Source: Myxococcales bacterium (GTDB taxonomy: Bacteria; UBA10199; 2-02-FULL-44-16; JAAZCA01). From it: 7,410 nt of DNA. Both the position numbers and the translations under genes were made by a program. Shown here piece by piece: positions 1-5,497 of this stretch. Position 1 is the first letter of the stretch, and every line of letters begins with the position of its first letter. Below the pieces are notes generated by a model that worked only from the letters and a program-made list of their open reading frames with translations, was not told where the DNA came from and ran no database searches. The stretch spans positions 1-7,410 of the forward strand of contig JAAZCA010000028.1 of the NCBI GenBank assembly GCA_012513515.1, given 5' to 3'.

Positions 1-97
1 AGGGATGCCGAGGGCAAAGTTGCAGCCCGACCAATTTAACGTTAATTTTCAGTTAGTTAGACTGAAGAGTCACCTGCAACCGCATCCGCAGCCATGC
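1..97. repeat. 97-bp terminal direct repeat, left copy
   Basis: Bases 1-97 are identical to bases 7314-7410, read by eye base for base. An exact repeat confined to the two contig ends is what an assembler leaves when it walks round a circular molecule, so the unique length would be 7313 bp. A genuine repeat flanking a chromosomal segment would look the same. The copy contains a small inverted repeat (48-53 with 61-66) and the left arm of another (73-79 with 104-110). No gene is evident in it. Confidence 0.95.
48..66. repeat. small inverted repeat TTCAGT / ACTGAA
   Basis: The 6-bp arms TTCAGT (48-53) and ACTGAA (61-66) flank the 7-base loop TAGTTAG. The loop and right arm contain GTTAGAC, a core that recurs near 480-510 and in related form at 387 and 787. 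It could be an operator or a fragment of an insertion-sequence end. Short palindromes arise by chance, so the function is unassigned. Confidence 0.35.
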
Positions 98-110
98 CCG
101 GACTTGCAGG
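73..110. repeat. spaced inverted repeat CCTGCAA / TTGCAGG
   Basis: Perfect 7-bp arms lie at 73-79 and 104-110, separated by 24 bases. The repeat crosses the right edge of the 97-bp terminal repeat at base 97, so only the left arm is present at the far end of the window. It lies in the gene-free stretch between the metallophosphoesterase start (through the circle junction) and the 61-codon ORF. It could be a regulator site, but nothing identifies a partner. Confidence 0.3.
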
Positions 111-193
111 AGGCCCGATCCTCGCTGGCTTTTATCTAATACGTTTTAGCTTCGTATTCAAAAGTGTTGTCCGCTATCTATGATCGGATTGGT

Positions 194-198
194 GGAGG
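194..198 (+). promoter_or_regulatory. ribosome binding site GGAGG before a TTG start
   Basis: GGAGG at 194-198 sits six bases before a TTG at 205. This spacing is the only positive sign that the following 61-codon ORF is translated. Confidence 0.4.
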
Positions 199-204
199 CT
201 TTCA

Positions 205-390
205 TTGTTTCTGAAAAAGAAACGTATGTGTAGGATCACGCAATTACGCCAACTTTTTACATGCTCCTTTATGATTTTTATTCATAATTTTCAGATGACG
301 GCGTGCCGTCACGCCGACGCCCCGATATCCCCTCAAATGTCCCGAAATTCCACCCACCAGAGGTGTCTACGTTCCCCTCGTATAAGTTAG
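205..390 (+). CDS. doubtful small ORF, 61 residues, hypothetical
   Basis: This is an open frame from TTG at 205 with a well-placed GGAGG six bases upstream. The predicted product begins with a basic run (FLKKKR), followed by a mildly hydrophobic stretch (LFTCSFMIFI, about residues 17-26). It then becomes polar, with scattered Cys, His and Arg and no motif I recognise. Codon use is not like that of the two large genes. It overlaps the hairpin at 299-316 and ends inside an ATAAGTTAG motif that may be an insertion-sequence end. It could be a tiny membrane-associated peptide, but a chance ORF in a degraded region is at least as likely. Confidence 0.2.
   Translation: MFLKKKRMCRITQLRQLFTCSFMIFIHNFQMTACRHADAPISPQMSRNSTHQRCLRSPRIS
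297..316. repeat. GC-rich hairpin with two alternative foldings
   Basis: CGGCGTG (299-305) pairs with CACGCCG (310-316) around the loop CCGT, giving a 7-bp GC-rich stem. Alternatively GACGGC (297-302) pairs with GCCGTC (305-310) around a 2-base loop. The two foldings exclude each other. No T-run follows on either strand, so it is not a standard intrinsic terminator. It lies inside the doubtful 61-codon ORF. Function unknown. Confidence 0.4.
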
Positions 391-396
391 AACGAG

Positions 397-423
397 AAAA
401 GCTGTAATATCGATGATTACAGC
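397..423 (-). terminator. intrinsic terminator for minus-strand transcription
   Basis: GCTGTAAT (401-408) and ATTACAGC (416-423) form a perfect 8-bp stem with a 7-base loop. Read on the minus strand the stem is followed at once by TTTT (400-397) and then CTCG, the form of a rho-independent terminator. On the plus strand the following CTTTG gives only a weak T-run. It lies 49 bases beyond the stop of the minus-strand 84-codon ORF (stop at 474-472), which is where a terminator for that gene would be expected. Confidence 0.6.
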
Positions 424-471
424 CTTTGTCCCGCAATGCTCGCCGAATTCCGGGCTCTCGGAATTATAAGG

Positions 472-726
472 CTACCGCCATAGGTTAGACCACCGCCATA
501 GGTTAGACCACCGTCCCGACCACGTTCTACCGACGTGCCATAATTTGACGCGTCGCCTTCCTGTATAGTCGGCAACATATTTGTCAGGAAACATGGCTTC
601 GCATCTTTTGGCAAAAGACTCGCTCGTAATTCCAAACATCCCTTTTGCAGCATATTCCTCACACTTGGCCTCGGTTTTTCCCACATGATCTTCTTCGTGC
701 CTCGATATTATTTCACTTAGATCCAC
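472..726 (-). CDS. small hypothetical protein, 84 residues
   Basis: The GTG start (726-724) has AAAGGAG seven bases upstream, the best ribosome binding site in the window, and a hairpin-T-run terminator lies 49 bases beyond the TAG stop. The product is hydrophilic and mainly charged over residues 1-58 (HEEDH near 10-14, three Cys in the first 45 residues, and a segment FAKRCEAMFPDKY at about 38-50). It ends with a tail of two near-identical hexapeptides, WSNLWR, encoded by the 18-bp tandem repeat. I do not recognise the family. The tail may be a later extension from slippage, because the first two thirds look more protein-like. It shares a strand with the upstream orfA remnant but is not an IS3 orfB. 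An antitoxin- or regulator-like small protein is conceivable but unsupported. Confidence 0.5.
   Translation of the reverse strand: MDLSEIISRHEEDHVGKTEAKCEEYAAKGMFGITSESFAKRCEAMFPDKYVADYTGRRRVKLWHVGRTWSGRWSNLWRWSNLWR
474..513. repeat. 18-bp tandem repeat, 2.2 copies
   Basis: The unit ACCGCCATAGGTTAGACC occurs at 474-491 and 492-509 without a mismatch, followed by a partial ACCG (510-513). Because the unit is 18 bases, it keeps the frame of the overlapping minus-strand ORF and adds a repeated WSNLWR-type peptide to its tail. The core GGTTAGAC resembles GTTAG motifs at 54-60, 381-390 and 782-791. Possible readings are replication slippage, a two-copy iteron or regulator site, or repeated insertion-sequence-end fragments. 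None is decided by the sequence. Confidence 0.85.
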
Positions 727-733
727 CTTATCT

Positions 734-740
734 CTCCTTT
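734..740 (-). promoter_or_regulatory. strong ribosome binding site AAAGGAG
   Basis: On the minus strand AAAGGAG occupies 740-734, with seven bases to the GTG at 726-724. It decides the start of the 84-residue ORF and argues that this ORF is translated. Confidence 0.55.
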
Positions 741-782
741 CGCTTTATGCCGATACCATAACGTTTCCCGCTGTTCCTGCCT

Positions 783-806
783 ATAAGTTAGTCTTGAATA
801 ACTTAT
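783..806. repeat. inverted repeat ATAAGTTA / TAACTTAT
   Basis: Perfect 8-bp arms lie at 783-790 and 799-806 with an 8-base loop. The left arm belongs to TATAAGTTAG (782-791), which recurs exactly at 381-390. The repeat lies between the orfA remnant and the 84-residue ORF, close to where the right end of the orfA-bearing element would be. It may be an IS-end substructure or a regulator site upstream of the small gene. Confidence 0.45.
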
Positions 807-825
807 TTCATCAAAAAACTTCCTG

Positions 826-1137
826 TCAATCCATAATCCCGAGGACACTGACCATACCCCTTTCTCTGTACCAGTTTTTTGATAGAACATCCTTGATCGC
901 TGTGATCTCAAGCGCCTGATCCGTCACGATTTGCTTTAAACGCCTGTTTTCATCCTCTAGGCACTTGAGACGCTTTGCCTCTGATATATCCATTCCGCCG
1001 TATTTACGATGCCAGTATCGAATACTATTTTCACTAACTCCGTGCTTTCGGGATAATTCCCCGGCTTTGATCCCTGTCTCCAGTTCCTTCAATATCCCGA
1101 TTTCTTGCTCCTCCGAAAATCTAATTATATCAATGTA
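826..1137 (-). pseudogene. IS3-family transposase OrfA, start-less and without orfB
   Basis: Read leftward from about 1122, the frame gives RFSEEQEIGILKELETG, then a helix-turn-helix (ELSRKHGVSENSIRYWHRKYGGMD) and the leucine-zipper-like segment KRLKCLEDENRRLKQ with the closing DVLSKNW. This is the textbook IS3-family OrfA pattern, which binds the element's ends and normally yields OrfAB by a -1 frameshift. The frame is blocked by TAA at 1140-1138, and no ATG, GTG or TTG lies in frame before the HTH. The first in-frame candidate, TTG at 1092, would discard the first helix. After DVLSKNW the frame runs on for about 13 codons of unrelated sequence to 826, and no orfB with DDE motifs follows. 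It is a broken remnant, not an active transposase. Confidence 0.85.
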
Positions 1138-1192
1138 TTAGGTGTAACGTTTTGTATGGGTTTGCCATCAAACGCAACATCGGGGCTGAGCC

Positions 1193-4100
1193 ATGCCGAT
1201 ATGTAGGCGGAAGGTCCTCCTGCGCGTTTTTTTAATGCAGACCTTGGGGGCAGTGATGTTGTCAGCTGGCGAAATCCAATCGGTGAAAGAGCGACCGCTA
1301 TCGATCGATTCCGGCATATGCGCCGACGATCCGTTCCTATCTGCTTCAGAGATGTCGCCATTCGCTGCTGTACCTGATCAGAGCATTTTACAGGATAGTT
1401 CCTCAGGGTGTTCATACACATCATGGGCCCCGTCATTTCTGGACGCGAATCCCCTTTCCATTTCGCGCTTCGGCTGTAAAGCCACGCCAGCTCCGCAGTC
1501 CTCAGAGGAAGATCTTTCCCTAGACGACAAGCGTGACTTAAGCCTCGCTCGAGCTATGCTCCGCGGCACATCCCTTTTTCTGGCAGGTGTGGATGTTTCC
1601 TCGAGCGACGAGCTTGCGGTAGCGGTAGATGTGCTGCGCGACTCGATTCAGGACATCGAGGCTTCGCTCGCAGCGGCCTTATCAACCGGTGATATGCCCC
1701 TGCTTCATGATCTTGAAAAGAGGATCTTTGCTGCTGAGGAGGCGGTGTGGCTCCTGAGACGACTCGATTCGATGAAGTTCGAGTATCCATCGAAGTCCGG
1801 GCCCGGGGGGCAGGGCGACGCCGGAGGCATGCTCATAGCGCGACTGAAGGCGGACGTAGCATTGACGGCAGACGATATCCTGACTGGAGTTGAAGGCTAT
1901 GAATCCGTTCTCAAAACGCTCGGATGGAAGGTAGATGCCGCTGGGAAGTATGCGGCTCATCTGGCAAGACGGATGGATACGGCAGAGTTTCTCCGCAAAC
2001 TCGCTCCGCTGCCGATAAGGTACGGTTACGCGCCCTTCAACCTTAGCTTCAAACATAGCGAAGGAAACAACCCTTTCTATTGGACCGGACGGGTTCCGAT
2101 CGATCACATAAGCAAAAGCCCTCTCTACAGACACATCGCTTCACTCAGTCATGACAAAGCCGCCGCGTTTGCAGCCATGCATCGCGCCGTCTTCGATGAG
2201 GATGTCGTAAATAAGGCGAGTGATGGAAGGATCGACTTCGAAGGTATTCTCGCTGATGTCAAAAGGGAATCGGACATCCTCGACGGCTTCGATTTTGAAA
2301 GTCTTGCTGACGAAATTTTAAAATTGGACGAGACGAGGCTTCTATCGAACGAGGAGATTGCTAGGGCTAGCGTAGAGAGAAAGAGGCAGGATTCGATCAT
2401 CCATGCGCATGAGATCGCCGACCTTGAGGCGATGCGTACGGGTCTTGTGGATTACTTCCTGAAACATAGAAGCGGCGATGAACAGGCGGCGTTTGCAGAC
2501 GGTCTTGCGGAACTGATGGCCGCCCAGATCGACGATGCAATGACGCAGGCGGCCGCCGTAGCCACGGATACAGAAGATACGGAGGTGGCGGAATACTATG
2601 ACATGCTTTCCGGTCGGAATGGAGGGAAGAGTCAGGTTCAGGACGTGAGGATGGACAGCATCGAGAGCCGCAACTTCGCCGACTATGGCTACACCGTGGA
2701 CGACAGCGATGAAGTGTATCCGCGCCCGTACTGGCAGGATTCGTCACCGGGCGAGGCGTCGATGGTCGGTTCGCGCCTCGCGGATCTGGCGGGAAAGATC
2801 AAAGGGATACGAGACAACGAATCGCTCTCTCCGGCCCAGAAGCTTGATAGCCTCAAGGACCTTATAGTCGAGCTGCAGATCCAGAAATATACGATCATGA
2901 AGATGCAGATGGCCTACCAGATGCAGGCGATGCGTCAGCAGGATGCGCAGAGTAAGGAGATGAAGGAGGTGATCGAGCCATTCGCGGATGGAATGGAGGA
3001 GGCCGGAAAAGTCGCGAAATCGCTCGATGCCTTCTACGGGGCGCTCGACAGAAAGGCAGTGCAGAGGGCTGTCGAGGGCGAGCTGGAGTTTATCAACAGG
3101 AACATCGAAGAACTTAGCAAGATGAAGGACAAAACGAAGACTATATTCTGGGTTGTTCCCACGGGAGCCTCGACTGTGGCCTTCGACGGGCCCATCGAAG
3201 CTCTTCAGAAGGCGAAAAGGCTGGCGGAGACTGGCAGTTTCGAAGAGGCGCAGGCGCTCTACATCACGGTTCTCAATTCCCCCCTTTATTCTGGGCTTCG
3301 CGCGCGGAAGGCCAACTCGGATGCAGCGCATGATACCGCGATAGCCATCGCCGTCACGATAGTTTCTGCTGGAGCGTGCGGAGTCATGGGGGGTGTCGCG
3401 AAAACTCTCGCCGAAACGCTTAAATGGAGCAGGGCGGGAATATTCATGGCCGAGATTGCGGCCGAGGGTTCGATGTTCCACATCATGAATAATACGCTGA
3501 TGTCGGGGGTTAGCCGACAGGGCGGCTGGGGCTCGAGGGGCTTCGGAGAACATACCTTCGATTTTGCGATGACAATACTCATGTTCGGATTCCTTCGCGG
3601 AACCGTTGGTGGATTTCGCGCGCTTGCGAAATCCCCTGTTATAAGATCGATGGAATCGAAGATGGGACGTCCACTTTCCGCAGTAGAAGGTGACATACTC
3701 TTCGGAGCTTGGCTCAAAAAGGCCGCCGCATTCAGGCGGGCCGTCTATCATCTCGGAGAGTTCAGCGCTGAAAACGTGGCGTTCATCGCTTGGAACATGA
3801 TTCAGGAATCGATAAGGACCGGCGATGTGGGAGGTTCTATCGACGCGGCGATCGATCCCGAGGCCGTTCACGAACAGCTCATATTCCTTTGCTGTTTGAG
3901 GCTCGGCGGTATGGCGACGAGGCCCATCACCAAGTTGGCGGATGGCAGGGTGAGGGATATTGCGCTTGGAGAACGCGCGGGCGAGTACAGGGCTATAGAG
4001 GCCGAAGGCGCAAAGATAGCGGCAGACATGGAGGCCTTCTTCGTCAAGAGGCTCGGGGCCAAGGGGGAAAAAGGCGCGAAGGGCTACAGCCTGCTTCTGG

Positions 4101-5452
4101 CCAGATACGAGGAATATGCGCACAAAAGGCTCGCGTTCATGGAAGGCCTGCCTCCGGAAGTTGTTGCAGCTGAGGAGCTGGCTACGGCCAGAAGCGAGGC
4201 GGCAGAGGCGGAGGGCATCGTAGGTGCCGCAAAAGAGGCGGAGGGTATGCGCCTTTACAGGGCATCTCCGGAGGTAATCGTAGCCGACAGAACAACCCTT
4301 CGAGAAGTCATAGCGAAGAGTGAAGGAGTCGTTCACGAGGGCAACGGCGTCTATTCTAAGGCTATGGAAGGCGGCACCGTATATTTCGTCGAGGGCGCCG
4401 CAAGGTCTTTGGAACTAAGAAGGAAAAGCCTCAACACCGAAATGCAGACCGATGTCGATGCGGTGCTTGTAAGCCGCTATCCGGGCAAGAAGCTCGAGGA
4501 TTTCGACTTTAGGGAGCAGAAGAACCTGCTTCGTCGGCTCCGCCACGAGCGCGACTGGGGCATGCAGGAGATGCAGGACTTCGTTGGTGTCGAGGGAATG
4601 CGCAGCCTTTATGGCTACGGCATCGAGATACCCTATGGATTTGAAAACAGGGCACAGTTCGATTCCTTCCAGAGAAGCCTTATGGTGTTCATGGGAGAGC
4701 TGGGCTTCCCCGTGTACGACACGGGCGTAAGAGTTTACATACAGGGCAGCTCCGTAACCGGCTACAAGAGCGATCCGGCGAGAAGCCCCTATTGCTGGGA
4801 GGCGAACCCGACGATCGAAGGAAAGGCCGGCAAGAAGAGCGATATCGATATCGCGGTCGTGGTGCAACCGGAAACGCTCGCCCATATGTACGTAGGGAGG
4901 GTGCAGTATATCATGGAGCACATGGGGAAGCAGAAGGGGGACTACAAGGTGAATTACAGGACCGCTGCCGCAGCAACTCTCAGGTGGTTCGAATCCGTCG
5001 GCGTGGATGCTGAAAGCGCGAAAACCCAGAGGGAGCGCGAAAACATTCAGGGGAGAAAAGCCACGATAGATATGTTGAGGCCTTTCGTGGAAGATATGCT
5101 GGGCGAAGCGAATCTGGATTTGATCGATGCGACAATGCCCGACGGCCTTCAGTGGTGGCAGAGGAGGAAAGATCAGGACGGTCGCACTATCAAGAACACG
5201 CGCGCCGACAAACTCGAGGACGGCATGGGTCTGGCCGGCGGGAGGCTCACCATTTTCAACACGGACGCGCCAGTAAGAGAGGCGTACGGGCACCTGTGCG
5301 ACGAGTCCATGCAGATCGGGCTCGACCGCGAGATTCAGCTTTCGTTCATGACCGATGCGAGCAGATTTTTCCCAAAACCCGAAGAGGCATGGTGGATCTC
5401 TTCGAAAATCTACAGCGAGATGTCGATGTCGCCTGAAAGCGGGGCCCAGTGA
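1193..5452 (+). CDS. 1419-residue protein with C-terminal toxin-type nucleotidyltransferase domain
   Basis: The C-terminus carries a Pol-beta-superfamily nucleotidyltransferase signature: GSSVTG at 1185-1190 after a beta-type stretch (VRVYIQ), then SDIDIAVVV at 1216-1224 with metal-ligand candidates D1217 and D1219. About 30 residues lie between GS and DxD, against roughly ten in classic members. A long GSSVTG-to-DxD linker is typical of nucleotidyltransferase domains at the ends of polymorphic toxins and effectors. E1380 in REIQLSF may supply the third acidic residue. Before it come a helical region (about 526-650), one TPR-like unit (about 673-696, GSFEEAQALY), and hydrophobic segments near 714-740, 789-808 and 895-908 that could be membrane or translocation helices. 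The start is uncertain. ATG 1193 gives a signal-peptide-like N-terminus (CRRK then a hydrophobic run) but has a weak ribosome site; ATG 1256 has GGGGG five bases upstream. The first 100 codons are less biased than the rest. I infer a secreted or delivered effector; its substrate is unknown. Confidence 0.9.
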   Translation: MPICRRKVLLRVFLMQTLGAVMLSAGEIQSVKERPLSIDSGICADDPFLSASEMSPFAAVPDQSILQDSSSGCSYTSWAPSFLDANPLSISRFGCKATPAPQSSEEDLSLDDKRDLSLARAMLRGTSLFLAGVDVSSSDELAVAVDVLRDSIQDIEASLAAALSTGDMPLLHDLEKRIFAAEEAVWLLRRLDSMKFEYPSKSGPGGQGDAGGMLIARLKADVALTADDILTGVEGYESVLKTLGWKVDAAGKYAAHLARRMDTAEFLRKLAPLPIRYGYAPFNLSFKHSEGNNPFYWTGRVPIDHISKSPLYRHIASLSHDKAAAFAAMHRAVFDEDVVNKASDGRIDFEGILADVKRESDILDGFDFESLADEILKLDETRLLSNEEIARASVERKRQDSIIHAHEIADLEAMRTGLVDYFLKHRSGDEQAAFADGLAELMAAQIDDAMTQAAAVATDTEDTEVAEYYDMLSGRNGGKSQVQDVRMDSIESRNFADYGYTVDDSDEVYPRPYWQDSSPGEASMVGSRLADLAGKIKGIRDNESLSPAQKLDSLKDLIVELQIQKYTIMKMQMAYQMQAMRQQDAQSKEMKEVIEPFADGMEEAGKVAKSLDAFYGALDRKAVQRAVEGELEFINRNIEELSKMKDKTKTIFWVVPTGASTVAFDGPIEALQKAKRLAETGSFEEAQALYITVLNSPLYSGLRARKANSDAAHDTAIAIAVTIVSAGACGVMGGVAKTLAETLKWSRAGIFMAEIAAEGSMFHIMNNTLMSGVSRQGGWGSRGFGEHTFDFAMTILMFGFLRGTVGGFRALAKSPVIRSMESKMGRPLSAVEGDILFGAWLKKAAAFRRAVYHLGEFSAENVAFIAWNMIQESIRTGDVGGSIDAAIDPEAVHEQLIFLCCLRLGGMATRPITKLADGRVRDIALGERAGEYRAIEAEGAKIAADMEAFFVKRLGAKGEKGAKGYSLLLARYEEYAHKRLAFMEGLPPEVVAAEELATARSEAAEAEGIVGAAKEAEGMRLYRASPEVIVADRTTLREVIAKSEGVVHEGNGVYSKAMEGGTVYFVEGAARSLELRRKSLNTEMQTDVDAVLVSRYPGKKLEDFDFREQKNLLRRLRHERDWGMQEMQDFVGVEGMRSLYGYGIEIPYGFENRAQFDSFQRSLMVFMGELGFPVYDTGVRVYIQGSSVTGYKSDPARSPYCWEANPTIEGKAGKKSDIDIAVVVQPETLAHMYVGRVQYIMEHMGKQKGDYKVNYRTAAAATLRWFESVGVDAESAKTQRERENIQGRKATIDMLRPFVEDMLGEANLDLIDATMPDGLQWWQRRKDQDGRTIKNTRADKLEDGMGLAGGRLTIFNTDAPVREAYGHLCDESMQIGLDREIQLSFMTDASRFFPKPEEAWWISSKIYSEMSMSPESGAQ

Positions 5453-5497
5453 GACCGGCTACAGAAACCGCATGATTTCTTTTATCGATGTGACAAG

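Larger units (their letters stand above)
772..1152 (-). mobile_element. internally deleted IS3-family remnant (approximate ends)
   Basis: The only recognisable cargo is an IS3-type orfA reading leftward (about 1137-826). Just beyond it, TGTTCCTGCCTATAAGTTAG (772-791, plus strand) starts with TG and contains an AAGTTAG core of the kind found in many IS3-family terminal repeats. On the other side, minus-strand bases from about 1153 (ACGTTACACCTAATACATTG) show weak similarity to the same sequence and could be a degenerate opposite end. Only about 50 bp separate the end of orfA from base 772, so the DDE-carrying orfB is absent. I infer a non-autonomous relic. Both ends are guesses from eye alignment, and no target-site duplication was confirmed. 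Confidence 0.35.

Noticed and set aside
474-513. Tandem repeat as a CRISPR array
   Set aside because: The units are directly adjacent with no spacers, only about two copies exist, and no cas genes are present.
417-686. 89-codon minus-strand frame overlapping the 84-codon ORF
   Set aside because: It has no ribosome binding site, and its Gly-rich tail is only the tandem repeat read in another frame. The 84-codon frame has the strong start signal.
717-911. 64-codon minus-strand frame after orfA, considered as the start of orfB by -1 frameshift
   Set aside because: The translated sequence does not resemble the OrfB N-terminus, and the frame ends after a short distance without catalytic motifs.
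1125-1436. 103-codon minus-strand frame ending LSPDVAFDGKPIQNVTPNTLI, considered as the tail of an IS3 OrfB
   Set aside because: The final residues faintly recall OrfB C-termini, but no DDE motif or RPH-type block precedes them. A head-to-tail IS junction would also need terminal repeats between this stop and orfA, and only a few bases are available. Most likely a shadow of the large gene's 5' end.
2744-4336. 530-codon minus-strand open frame
   Set aside because: It is antisense to the large nucleotidyltransferase gene. Its predicted product is Arg/Leu/His-rich without motifs, as expected when a GC-biased gene is read backwards, and the plus strand has the recognisable domains.
4415-5293. 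292-codon minus-strand open frame
   Set aside because: It lies opposite the nucleotidyltransferase domain with GSSVTG and DxD on the plus strand, so it is a codon-bias shadow.
5453-5497. Bidirectional terminator between the two convergent genes
   Set aside because: The 45-bp gap contains no convincing stem with a T-run on either strand.
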